A DNA stretch of 64,000 nt. It comes from Caecitellus pseudoparvulus (taxonomy: Eukaryota; Bigyra: Bicosoecida). Both the position numbers and the translations under genes were made by a program. Each line of letters starts with the position of its first letter. Positions within the stretch are counted from its first letter, which is position 1. Below the pieces are notes generated by a model. It was given only the letters and a program-made list of their open reading frames with translations, searched no databases and was not told the DNA's origin. Below, piece by piece: positions 23,401 through 31,255 of this stretch. The stretch spans positions 1 to 64,000 of the forward strand of contig CBFFRQ010000035.1 of assembly GCA_965644315.1 (NCBI GenBank), read 5' to 3'.

Positions 23401-26400
23401 TGGCGGGACACGTTCGCCCACCCGTCATCGCTGAGCAGCACGAACTCCATGCTGGGTGCTGTTACATCAAAAGCAAAGGCCAATGAACGCCATGTGTTGA
23501 CTGCCGCAGGAAGTAGCTCTTGTGGGGCCGCCCACCCGCCTCTATCGTCCTCGAGGTGCAGGTCTGGAAGCTCCACGTTGATGGCCTTGACGCTGGTGTA
23601 GAACTCTTTCAAGGCCACGCTCAGCACGACGCCGGCAGACGTGATGCCATGTGCGAGTACCTCCAGTGCAAGTTTTGCGTTGGAAACGGAGCACGCAGCG
23701 CGCAATGGGGCCACGTAGGTTTCTGCTAGCACGCCGAGTCCGAAGTAAGGATTGTCTGACAATGTTCTTGGAATTCGATCACCAACCAGAGCCAGTTTAT
23801 CGGTCACGAAACTGGCGGTAGGAGAAGCTTGGAGCATTCTCAATAGTCTTATCATGGGCGGAAGAGGTTGCGAATCCCCGAGAAACGCTGGGAGGCCGCG
23901 CGGGATGAAAGTGGGGTCTGCGCGCCGTGCCTTCGGGTGGTACTGTGTCCACAGCCGGCTTGTAATGCAGGTCTCTTGAATAAGTGGGACTGTCATCGCC
24001 GCTGATTCGCTCCCACTTTCCGCTAGAACGTTGAGGTCTACTCTAGCCCTGTCAAGATCGAAGACAGCATGCACAAACGGCATGGGCATGGGGGCTTCGC
24101 CGTCTTCAGGCGGTCGAAGTGGACTGGCTTCCTGAGGCATGCCTTGCAATCCATGTGCAAGTTCTGGAGCTGATAGCAGCAAGAGTTGGGGCTGTAGGTG
24201 CATCGCAGTCGAGGGCTTCAGAGAGGCTGTGAGTCCCACTGGATGCGGAGCCTGTTCGCATCCCACGGCTGCCGCACCGGACAGCGCAAGGCTGGCAGTG
24301 CAGCAGGAGGCGTCGCTCGCAATGAGAAGGCCCTCGGTTGTACCTGCCAAGCGAAAGGTGAGGTCTTGCCCACTGGCCGAGGCTTCAAAGATTGACGCAT
24401 TGTCGCCCTTGCTGCCCCTGAGTGTGCAACTAACCCCAAACCGTTCAACCTTGGAGTGCTGCACCAAAGCGCAGGGGAAAGCCTTCAAGCCTTCCTGAGC
24501 AAGATGCCACAGAGACTGCCATGCTTGGCGTTTGCTCGTTGTAGTTGAAAGCGCGGCAGATGCAGAGAGTGTGGGAAAAACTTGCTCTAGCCCGCGCCTG
24601 ACGACAGGGTCTGCGAAGGTATTCAGCATGTGCCGCAGCGCGGACCCCGCAAACCTAGCAACGGTGACCAGTCCCTCTTCAAAGACAGTCACTGTCGCAA
24701 GCTGCGCCAGTGACTGGAGGACCAGCACTGTGGCAAGCGGCCGCCCTTGCGCAATTGGCGCAGCAGCACTGCCCTGTCTGCAGAACTGCTGCAATCCTTG
24801 AAGGCCATCGTCAGTTGCGTGAACTGAAAAGGCTGATAAGCTACATGACACGCCTTCGCACGACAGTAGTGGGGGACTTTGGAGAGTTGGGAGATCGTCA
24901 GTGTTCAAGTTGCAGAAATCCAGTGAGTTTGTCGTTCCTCTCGGGTCCGCTGCTTCCTCGCCGAAGCCAACGCGAACGGACCCTGTCTTGAGATTCAAGG
25001 ACATCAAGGGTGGGCTATCTCGCTCATGCCATGCTTGGGGCACGGACCACCAGGCTGCACTGTCAGTGGGGTCGCTGGTTCCGAACGCCTGCCGGGACTT
25101 GGTGGCGACCTGCATCTCCACGGCCCCAGTCGTGACAAGCAGGCAGTCATGCAATGTGCGCGTATCTTCCACAGTCCTATCATGCACGGGTTCAGGAGAA
25201 GAATGCTCGACGCGCATTCCGAGGGCAATCCCTTGAACATCGACTCGCAGAGTGTGCGACTGCAGGCGCGCGCTTCGTTGCTGCCGCAGAAGAGGCTGCG
25301 CTGTGAGGCAGCCTCGGTCGCCGCGTGAGTCGAGAAAAGTGCCGCTCCACACTCTCTGAAAGGCATGAAAACCAGCTGCAGGCGCCTTTGCCAACCTGGC
25401 CGCTCCCCACCGCAGTCCCCGCCGAGTCCACGCGACTGCCGCTGCAAGTGTCTGCAGGGCGCTGCTTGCACCAGGCATCGACGAGATTTCGGCACCAAAG
25501 GCCACAACAGGCCTCAACTTCGCTGCAACTACAATGTTGCCAATGGTTAGTCGCCCATGTGCCTGAGATACCTTGTCAACAGAGGCGTGGTCCTGGAACC
25601 ACTGTGAAGCAAAGCTTGCACCATCTGCCAGCTGAGGGGAAGGCCCACGAACTGGGACAGGTTGAGATTGAACTGTAAAGTGCAGCTGCGTTGCTGGTTG
25701 AGATGAAGGAGGCCAGTCAGATCCATCTGAACTCTCCCCATCCTCGGGAAACTCTGCAGGGTGCACATTTAGGAGGGACACAAATCCATCAGCATAGTCG
25801 CCAAGCAGAAGGTCTTTCTGAATATCACCGGTGGCAGTCGGCTCATAGGCAGTACCAGAGTCGGGCAGAGTGCTTCCCCGTAGCCTGTGCTGAATGCCTG
25901 GGACCCGGTGCACTTGGCGCGGCAGTGCTGCCTCCGCCGGACACACCGCATGGAGGATGGAAGCGGATGTGTCACATGTCCAAAGGCCAGCCTCATCCAA
26001 TGACAACATTGCAGCCAGGCGCCCAACCACAAGTGAGGTAAAGCATGGGCGTGGATCAACCCGCATGCTGGTGACAGCCTCCAGCGCAGGGACGTCCCCT
26101 GGGCGTGACTCGCTGGGGCCGCCAGCAGCAGCTTCTGCAGGAGCAAAATAATCTGCCATGACTGCGCCTATCAGGCCCTGGGGTCGAGCACTGAATGAGC
26201 CTGATGCAGGCGAGCTGTCACGCACATCGGCGGTGTGGCGAAAGTGCACGACGGCAGCCTGCAGGCAGGCTTCAAAGTGCAATGTTGAAGTGCTTGCCAA
26301 TGACCGAGGAGCAAACTCTGCAGGCTGTGCGATCCGGGAGTCGCCACTTTGTCTTCCAGAAGAGGGAGCTCCACCTCGACGTGAACGCTGGCCCTGGGGA

Positions 26401-29090
26401 CCCGCCGCAAGCGCTGCGGCGAGGCGCACCATGTGCCACGCACGCTGTTGAACTGGCCTTTCATCGTCTGGCATGGGCGGCGAGCCTGCAGGCCACCCAC
26501 CCTCTCGTTCACACTGGACAGCACTCCACCAATGCTGCCTCACTTCGAAGACTGGGACGTAGCTGCTCACTGACTTTGTCTGGAGGCCGGGAGCTGACAG
26601 GACACACACTTGACTAGGCTTCACCCCCTGAGCAAAGAGAACTTCAAGGCATTCTGCAAGCATTGGTTCAGCACTTTCTACGCTCTTCCTCGCAGCTCCT
26701 AGCTTCACGGCGAGCCCAGCAGCCCTATTGAACTTGCACCGCTTGTCAGTCATCCACATCTTCATGCGCTTCACTTCCCCAGCGCGAAGAGACAGTTCAG
26801 CAAAGTGTGGTGACAGCAAGTTCAGTGCAACTGCAAAACCTGGCTGGTGAAGGCACCGAGCGACGCCGTGCGGGGAGGCTTTATCTAGCACAAAACTTGC
26901 CGAGGGCGAGCCATCTGACTGCTGACGCGGAGGAGCGCTGGGCAAGGTCGACGAGGAGGCAGGGATACCGCCCTTTGTTTGCAGGGAATACACCATGGCG
27001 GCAGCTTGCATGCGCCAATTGCGCACTTCGTGGAGTGGGACCATCGGGTGGGCCTCCAACCACACAAGCAGCAGCCGCTCAGGGTCTTTGAGCGGCTGCT
27101 CCAGCCAAGTTGCAGCTTGCAGTGCATGCTGGAAGGGATCGTGTTTGGGTACGCTTGGGTCCGCTGACGATAGCTCAGCACGTGGACATCCTGAGAGCAA
27201 CGACGACATGACCCACCACACATCCTCTGTCGCTTGCGCAGGTGGAGGAAGCCCGGCATGGCGAAACAGGTCGGAACTTGAGTATGGCGCAAGGTCGGCC
27301 AATGGTGCCAAGCTATGCGCAGGCCCAAGGCAACCTGCAGCTTGGGCAGTCTTTATCCGCATATGCAGCTTCTCAGTTGAGGCAAGGCGACGGAGGTACA
27401 GGGGAATGTACAATGCCCCGAGATTGGCGGTGAAGCGCGCGATGAAGGTCCGCTGCCTGCACAGCCTGCCCCAGTTGCACAGGCCCCGCACCACGCGCTG
27501 CCGGAGCGAAGGGCCAGGAGACCTTGCTAATTGTAGCGTGCTTGGGCCGGTCGCCCACTGACGACTGGCTTGCTGTGCTGCTAAGAACCCAAGCCAACCG
27601 CGGGCTACGCCAAGCAGGGCGCCTGCATCTGCCCCTGACATGTTCACGACGGTCCTTGAAAGCTGGGAGACAGCGTGAATACCCCGCACCGTATGTGTAG
27701 AAGGAACAGCAGAGTCATGGGCGGTGCCAGGGGCCCCGTCAGCGGTGTTGGCAGGTTGCGTGGTACTGTCGCTTTGCGGGCTCCGGTGCACAACTGAGGA
27801 TACCGGCGAAGCCTCCTCAGAGGTGGAGATGGAAATCGTCATGCACAAAAAGTCTATGGGCTCTACGAGGAACGTCCCAGGCCACAAGTCCCTGATGGCT
27901 GCAACCCGGTGCGTCGGCTGGAACCAAGCTGGCCAAGCCTCCGGCCTCCTGCTGCTCTCTGGTGCCCCGGCTGTTGCGCTGTGCTGCTTCGGAGGCTGCA
28001 GCAACACCTGCACTGCACGATATATTCGTTTTGCCGCGCGCATGGGTCCCCCAGCAGTGCTGGGGGACGGAGGGCGCTCCTCCGCAGGGGCTTGCCCCAG
28101 GTCCTCGTGCAGTTGAAACACTTGCGTGAGTGGAGAGAGGTCAGATCGTAGGTCCCACTGAGAGCCTTCAGGCATGGGAAGTGCCCTTCGGGGAACGGAT
28201 CCATTCACCGCCTGTGTGAAATGGTGTGGACGCAACATGGAGAGCAGCAGTGCTCCAGCAGGGGGGCGCGGCAAGGCAAAGCGACGCGGAGATCCTGGTG
28301 CGGAAGCTGCCGTCGCGCTGCCCGGGTGCGGAGCTGCTGAGCTCTGCGCTCGGCGACTCGGAATGATGAGGGGCGGGGAGGCTGGATCCTCCTGCCCACC
28401 CGTGGCCTCCCGGTGCACGTAAATGCAGGGCTCTGACATGCACAGCACTCTTCGATGAAGCGCCTCAGGCACGCGGGCGGTAGCCGTTGGTCCATCGCTG
28501 CCAGCGGCGCCCTGCGCAGCCGCCTTGGCAGAAGAAGCCATGCTCAATGGCACCCCCGCGCTCGTGGCAGCGTCGAAGAGCAGGAAGGGCACGACGAGGC
28601 CAAGCTGCACACCGTCCCCGTGCACGTACCGGACGTGTGTGCGGGATACCTGTACACGCATGGTCTTCGCAGAGCTCTGCGCGGCTGCCGTGAAGGCTGA
28701 CGTGGACTTGAGTACGAGCTTCTTGAGCAGGTGAGCTACCCTGTGCTGCAGCTCATCAGCGGCGAGGTGGAGGCTCTTTGACAGGCTCGCGGCGGCAGCT
28801 GCGTCGCTTGTGGCGGGCGCCACCACGAGAAAGACGCCGTCAATGTCCACGGTCACTTGTGTACCGAAGAGGGACATGTGTTTCAAGTTCACTGTCACTG
28901 AGCTGATCTCGGAGCAGAGGATGTCCAGCGGGATTCCAAGCTGCGCGAGTGCTTGCCGCTTCAGCTGCAGCTTGGACAGCGTGAAGCGACGCTTGACTGG
29001 CTCCACTTTGACCTTCTTGGACGTGAAGTTCAACAGAAAGTCCCCAGCAGCGTCAAGCACCATGTCCGCAACAATGCTTTGGAAGTCCAT
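14499..29090 (-). CDS. VPS13: VPS13-family bridge-like lipid transfer protein, single exon
   Basis: Uninterrupted frame of 4,863 codons, the largest gene in the window. The N-terminus is a chorein domain (MDFQSIVADMVLDAAGDFL, then repeated beta-strand units), the entry of the hydrophobic groove that moves phospholipids between membranes at contact sites. The long middle is made of weakly similar beta-rich units. From about residue 2040 (FFVNALGVDMYYF) starts the adaptor-binding/SHR-BD region. Around 3930-3970 is the amphipathic VPS13_C segment with VVSGVGTAAAAV and GVSALTFD, and around 4190-4230 a second glycine-rich VPS13_C unit (GVVSGLARGVVGMV, PAVGVLDALHSVGEGI). No signal peptide or transmembrane helix is seen. 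Typical family length is 3,100-4,200, so this is long. No splice sites are needed over 14.6 kb. Confidence 0.93.
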   Translation of the reverse strand: MDFQSIVADMVLDAAGDFLLNFTSKKVKVEPVKRRFTLSKLQLKRQALAQLGIPLDILCSEISSVTVNLKHMSLFGTQVTVDIDGVFLVVAPATSDAAAAASLSKSLHLAADELQHRVAHLLKKLVLKSTSAFTAAAQSSAKTMRVQVSRTHVRYVHGDGVQLGLVVPFLLFDAATSAGVPLSMASSAKAAAQGAAGSDGPTATARVPEALHRRVLCMSEPCIYVHREATGGQEDPASPPLIIPSRRAQSSAAPHPGSATAASAPGSPRRFALPRPPAGALLLSMLRPHHFTQAVNGSVPRRALPMPEGSQWDLRSDLSPLTQVFQLHEDLGQAPAEERPPSPSTAGGPMRAAKRIYRAVQVLLQPPKQHSATAGAPESSRRPEAWPAWFQPTHRVAAIRDLWPGTFLVEPIDFLCMTISISTSEEASPVSSVVHRSPQSDSTTQPANTADGAPGTAHDSAVPSTHTVRGIHAVSQLSRTVVNMSGADAGALLGVARGWLGFLAAQQASRQWATGPSTLQLARSPGPSLRQRVVRGLCNWGRLCRQRTFIARFTANLGALYIPLYLRRLASTEKLHMRIKTAQAAGCLGPAHSLAPLADLAPYSSSDLFRHAGLPPPAQATEDVWWVMSSLLSGCPRAELSSADPSVPKHDPFQHALQAATWLEQPLKDPERLLLVWLEAHPMVPLHEVRNWRMQAAAMVYSLQTKGGIPASSSTLPSAPPRQQSDGSPSASFVLDKASPHGVARCLHQPGFAVALNLLSPHFAELSLRAGEVKRMKMWMTDKRCKFNRAAGLAVKLGAARKSVESAEPMLAECLEVLFAQGVKPSQVCVLSAPGLQTKSVSSYVPVFEVRQHWWSAVQCEREGGWPAGSPPMPDDERPVQQRAWHMVRLAAALAAGPQGQRSRRGGAPSSGRQSGDSRIAQPAEFAPRSLASTSTLHFEACLQAAVVHFRHTADVRDSSPASGSFSARPQGLIGAVMADYFAPAEAAAGGPSESRPGDVPALEAVTSMRVDPRPCFTSLVVGRLAAMLSLDEAGLWTCDTSASILHAVCPAEAALPRQVHRVPGIQHRLRGSTLPDSGTAYEPTATGDIQKDLLLGDYADGFVSLLNVHPAEFPEDGESSDGSDWPPSSQPATQLHFTVQSQPVPVRGPSPQLADGASFASQWFQDHASVDKVSQAHGRLTIGNIVVAAKLRPVVAFGAEISSMPGASSALQTLAAAVAWTRRGLRWGAARLAKAPAAGFHAFQRVWSGTFLDSRGDRGCLTAQPLLRQQRSARLQSHTLRVDVQGIALGMRVEHSSPEPVHDRTVEDTRTLHDCLLVTTGAVEMQVATKSRQAFGTSDPTDSAAWWSVPQAWHERDSPPLMSLNLKTGSVRVGFGEEAADPRGTTNSLDFCNLNTDDLPTLQSPPLLSCEGVSCSLSAFSVHATDDGLQGLQQFCRQGSAAAPIAQGRPLATVLVLQSLAQLATVTVFEEGLVTVARFAGSALRHMLNTFADPVVRRGLEQVFPTLSASAALSTTTSKRQAWQSLWHLAQEGLKAFPCALVQHSKVERFGVSCTLRGSKGDNASIFEASASGQDLTFRLAGTTEGLLIASDASCCTASLALSGAAAVGCEQAPHPVGLTASLKPSTAMHLQPQLLLLSAPELAHGLQGMPQEASPLRPPEDGEAPMPMPFVHAVFDLDRARVDLNVLAESGSESAAMTVPLIQETCITSRLWTQYHPKARRADPTFIPRGLPAFLGDSQPLPPMIRLLRMLQASPTASFVTDKLALVGDRIPRTLSDNPYFGLGVLAETYVAPLRAACSVSNAKLALEVLAHGITSAGVVLSVALKEFYTSVKAINVELPDLHLEDDRGGWAAPQELLPAAVNTWRSLAFAFDVTAPSMEFVLLSDDGWANVSRQLLLSRVSHVELRGQYGASAEAGQVPVLRGACTVASQVLAGADAHWTPLLDPCAMTVDISYSSSLDDAAASPDLQLNVAVAFPSLVAVTLTPTVVLRGADAARSLLSLVRSVPGLLARAHGAFATMLQPPPPSAVPRTKGTQLHAIQTGFEPFFFVNALGVDMYYFHQNPRLRADKVLVQGGFHPASHGGGAAAAPHLTTLLACEPHPQPLRFSIADATSLQHQESLQGHKLQRQTLDVWSKLSLGDTHSDRADRSFGADVGLDVSPADAILQNEASLHLRIPGYVDMQRSFEDVGMRLGAARPTVSSQMPKASFLWQVQRVGEAKVLVAASLVRLVNHCPDDLPVHVQVPGRAEPLSFLAPSLSILPLPFMCATATLNASFGLGAQSGTSWHVSVPAHGASPGFLASVHTKDSLGGHLNVFLVQKPCGQQIVKELHVLPPHVVMNALPTPLDVQVQTSEGSTPAFSVTLGPGGSTCLPSARPVQEGGVGHVVRIRLPGSEWSPWRRFRVKAAGAAVDGELDASGVAPNLVQPGAAEETLTRMVSETLEVHVDRQSAPEAPSSSAVAHLLLQRWQRLPAGCSRIPQVEGSPGMSTVMVVAAPVVLQNATGRAVEVATAWPDDISIAREALQAPAHSADEAIALLCDMAAQTRLVLQAHGPGSMGIFTPLRFSRLQEAAAAQVPFFAGPVDHAVAKWMGTHTGATCARFRCKSASGTAAWTLSPEGQGQHVTASLYERPAALPAASVDLANVSEQLVTLPLEAGGGLLPVVVHSCSVPAGARTYLSSLCAALQHRVMLSPRFVLKNSSTHSLLIAQAGSASLPDTFSVEDVASHGWLLLRPREAEPLAWHDADGPQALQLAVVAPSSQAGDSWTCLTAWSAAALLANLEKVSIAAPSRRAGQRDAVLSIQRYSAVWDAMGQLRLRDPVSHSNVSTAEQALSGSGSQSWLLSLGVDVAPRDQSMRLDVSSLSSTTFLVDNRSSDTFLLRQLLPAALASCAGADFPALEALAASPLSSSAAMFSTVACHPAEAAAKQDGKVWACGTRFGLASTLCVVTPGRHAFALPLSIPGQPAIVSLGHEADPEMAVLDLTDAHSLATLLLPPTHPRTAGLAALSTPSSLTDSMRFGEPLLVRNFYTHQSLTWASPAQTGVTVRAPGSDGPGTLELKQPLRCNAVALAAKAVHSEPKDFSSAPKPALPAAPAPGPAVFGSCGASRCFFVALTEDDVAGMDLHSVHLAAQAERPVVVQYGCPLLVCSLAHAPRDASKGLDQWPSLQQTVMVLKSKRNGEVHWVPLPLPLRHCVEQAGMIPATDMTSASRTSASFSMQQLKDAAKCIMVLSGGDARSPLRVHRPNAGGPLVSEPFACHPAYFARRVLHVPFEGASESANPPLQCTAEPASLAPDLEPQLPQGGFWGTPSWADDGPVANTPVMPAEEVQSSAEALFQGAGVPVHESLVGAPSGCVFYARKSMQPQLPERIVIARSGLDACVHSLVIDTVTEDDFSQHIEGSAVAHSPPVAPPLAPVTVAVDVFAPAVQVGVLSLSSQELLRVQAAGIRGGVKVEVPTLLSLLPIDWLLAAVGSWTGSLAEKLQNTLRKALLLGQRSHGAGDSSGGPASPNAGSSFLRFKPAQTWLKLLLGLLRPMLFSMCRQLPRATRASLLHHLQAPHMPGGAADQEGQLWRALQLVRRAPFLTPSIAQVEVRASVADIRVTDQHPEAGFVTVLRRSKPSQAPQDAAASLRANVHYHAASVGSGGSLASSKHVLHVPELSVSLAPLTVQVDGTLLSQLAADFVLPVGLALAGLLSASERKGHMEASDGRGGNAAAHMAWWKAPLQPTPHVKDDGPANLRRVHIDTLSVAAIEYVLTFRRGTERSAESVLAEVRGVLDSLGLPESGAEVRGWAEIGAAGSEEVQTSLGQALLGMLRQSAASAGLAFAPLTATLGALLTTASSVSQAHMALHPLHASGFMTLSSITKACLRHYTTQLVLSMHNVLLNIDVLGRPVHVLRRVAHGTSQLALMPLAGLRAQSVMGTLQGLLGGSASFAGGVVSGVGTAAAAVSSSLGHGVSALTFDREFQSQRTASLRKHMEETQDFQAWLEATSSPRDSHAAAIARVWTLHQLEWLRRHAQPLTLLQPGFEVQGTPESEPGQEDTASVASSASYFALPSLEEGGLQQAPSATLPSGEAQHQLELLKRYAVASSHIAPLPSKALVLLASFVENHPATKSAFSVAVVEVQAMETSSLAFLHEAEEDARPSSTKLLGVIERPSTSSAPLLSGVLHGVAGISQSIVSGAAGVVLQPVRGYRAAAGVSGVVSGLARGVVGMVALPAVGVLDALHSVGEGIVAVGDGRWVAASRKMLAEQQRRGTLERALRTTSVSITRSTASSNHGWAGKEGLLSEMELSLLFRARQQFEQDRVQLGMLLYRHAAWLWLLKMQPPRLTWGHSPPRPLSLQPEHALVLWAMRVAADGIPAGIPVSVGHSVWRRLMPALLPATAWRRSQSKKDTKVLRKVKAKDSASPDPRVPASISDAVQACAADLGLVKPSLREELPVPSLVSAAWQHVSMDDAAHSILQGNLHASAEYLKSSPSRHDSGSFTCSARHQWHLILPQTAGSVGDPFEFARSACTEGTGEAFSGAAADVTSEARLDCTPPDVASLALPLLRLLVGTDTHIMLVEYGPLWQVLASPACTLQKRTQHDANMPVMMICWKLPLPSARSASVFRRRLEECMGHALSDFTQTARAEGPELPPTCRLSAPCPFPLSITPQALLPHADDPRPPATLLACASNLLHSGQGALQTLLSEGGLGAREALVDIYFTGDDHTRAALMDHSNFAEAAVFLAALSPALAPQDAAALLAASFDKLNRSLHAAVRTSSGKADARLDSDALWPAQLLLLAQACPQDQMTTATVLIALQQGKYLGKALAAHHAGICSSGQAETVETSATALITHGARNLATASSMLTAPAPGGGGAAE

Positions 29091-29342
29091 GGCGCTGCAA
29101 AGCGGGGGTGGTGCCCTCCAAGCAGTTGGCGAGGGTGTGTTTCACCCACGTTTCGTAGCCAGTGATCCGTGCGCCACCCTTGCCCGCTTGCTCATGGCAA
29201 AGCAGCTTGCAGCAAGTATCAAGTCTGTCGTAATCTCACTGCGAAAGTTGTACAGCTGTGTGCATTTTGACCGGCTGCCGGCCTGAGACCTGCCGCACTG
29301 CTCCAGAGCCGCCACCAAAACACGCAAGACAGGCAGAGTGCT

Positions 29343-30939
29343 CTATTTGCAGCTGCCAGCACCAGCACTGTCCAGAGCGCCCAGCAGCTGAGAGCCGATG
29401 CTCTGCAGCAGGGTCGACTCTTTTGTGGGCACCGCGGACCCTTCAAGGAGGACCTGGCCCTCCTCTTTCAGCCATGTCACGCCGACATGTCCACCGCGAG
29501 CACTGGCCTGGTACGCATGCAGTCGCGTGTGACTGCCGCCAAAGTGGTCAATCCACAAGGGTCCAAGAGCACAGTGGGCACTGCCGGTGACAGGGTCCTC
29601 CGGGACCCCGCACCGAGGGCCGAAGAAGCGGGACTGAAAATGCACTGGCTGCTGCAGCACATCTTCTGACGCCTCTCCTGCGGGCTGCTCCCCCTGGCTG
29701 GTCACAATGACCCCTCTGGCTGGAATGCGGGCTATGCTGGCCATGTTGATGGAGGAGGTGGCGGGCAACGCCTGGAAGGCGTCGGGTGAGACTTGCGCGA
29801 TGACGTCTCCCAGCCCTGGCGTGGTGAACCACTGCACACCAGGCTCCACAGGCACGCCGGTCGCTTCTTCGAGCAAGGCACTCCAGGCAGCCGCATCTTC
29901 TGGTTTCGCTGGCTGGGGGGGAACTGCGGGGAACTGCATGCTCAAGGCGCCAGAGGGCTTGCGGGTGACAACCAGCTTCCCCGCAGCAGAGGTCATCGCC
30001 ACGCTGGTCGCAGTGTGGGGAAGGTATCCGAAGTGCCACAAGGCAGCTGCACTGGCCAATGTCGCATGTCCACACATGCCCACTTCTGTTGCTGGCGTGA
30101 ACCAGCGCAGAGTCCAGGCGCCAGGCTCAGACGCATCCCGCTGCAAGAATGCCGTCTCTGACAGGTTGTTCTCGGCTGCCAAGGCTTGCATGCACTTGGT
30201 CAGTGCGTCTGCAGGGTTTAGCTCAGATGGGAGGCTGCCGTGGCCTGGCAGCAACACGACTGCTGCTGGGTTCCCTGCAAACGGCGTGGAGGTGAACGCG
30301 TCCACCGTGTACTGCTGCACGCGCGAGAACTGTGGCCCCAGCGTCAACTGCATGTCATTCCACTGCTCCGCGCCATGGTCCACATCGGACGCCCCGCACA
30401 TGGCAAAGCCACAGCGGGCGTACAAGCCCACGTTCCACTCCTTCGCAAGCAGCGCCATGCGGGTCAGCTCAGGGTGTGAGCTGCACACGTTGCGAATGTA
30501 CTGCTTCACAGCCCAGTTGGCTACACCCATCTTGCGGCGATTTGGCGCAGTGACGACAGAGTGGATGCACAGCACCTGCCCCCCAGCCACGTGCTGTGAC
30601 ATGGACTCCTCCTCTGTGCAGAGCCAGTCCAGGCTGAGAGTCAAGCACCACCTTGTATCCATGGGCAGGGCGTCTGAACGCCATTGACCACTCACCTAGC
30701 CTATCCTTGTCTGTGGTGGTACCGCACACATATGCAACGATGTCGCCCTGAGCATCAGGTGCCACGTAAAAGAAGTCTCGAGCAACTTCGCTGCGGAATT
30801 TCAACATGCTGGCGCTCGCTGCCTCATCCTCCGGGTAAGACTCAGCTTCCAGAGCTTGTACCGCAGCCAGATCCTTCTCCTCGATGAGTCTAAAGTCCAG
30901 GGCATTGGGGAACCAAGCATCCTCACTGCTTGCCGCCAT
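29343..30939 (-). CDS. GNAT N-acetyltransferase fused to PhzF-type isomerase (2 exons)
   Basis: Exon 1 30939-30696 and exon 2 30613-29343 are joined across an 82-nt intron (GTGAGT...GCACAG, phase 1), giving 504 residues. Residues ~15-165 are a GNAT fold close to arylalkylamine N-acetyltransferases: EESMSQH, CIHSVV and the acetyl-CoA loop NRRKMGVA at ~106-113. Residues ~180-500 are a PhzF domain, with the VDAFTSTPFAGNPAAVVL opening, catalytic glutamate in NLSETAF (E234), EVGMCGHATLA and GVPEDPVTGSAHC. The splice junction restores GNAT homology exactly. PhzF proteins isomerise small metabolites, with PhzF itself acting in phenazine synthesis; the substrate of this fusion is unknown. Covalent linkage suggests consecutive or channelled steps on one amine-bearing metabolite, which is inference. 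Confidence 0.88.
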
Positions 30940-31255
30940 GATTGAGCTCGCGGAGGAAGCTGGTTTGCTTGGCTAACCTAGTAAACTCGCAGTGGCAGCT
31001 CTCTCCCTGGTCGAAGACGCAAGTGAATCAGCCCAAGAATAGTGTCAGGAATGCTGAAATTTAACTTGAGCCCAGTGTCGCGGCTGCTGCCGCCCGAGCG
31101 GCGTCCAGGCGCTGAGCAGGTTGCTGGCCAAGCTCAGCGTCCAAGCACCTCATGACTTGCCCATTGCCAAAACAAAACCGGTGGATCTGAACACTTCAGG
31201 CTCTGCCCATGGTCTGGTTGAAGTTTGTATTGCTTTTTCCTAGAAGCTCCGAGGC
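30940..31255. promoter_or_regulatory. Divergent intergenic region, GNAT-PhzF / SRCR gene 1
   Basis: 316 nt between two divergent start codons. It holds an AT-richer patch before 31256 (GTATTGCTTTTTCC). No RNA gene or defined promoter element could be identified. Confidence 0.35.
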
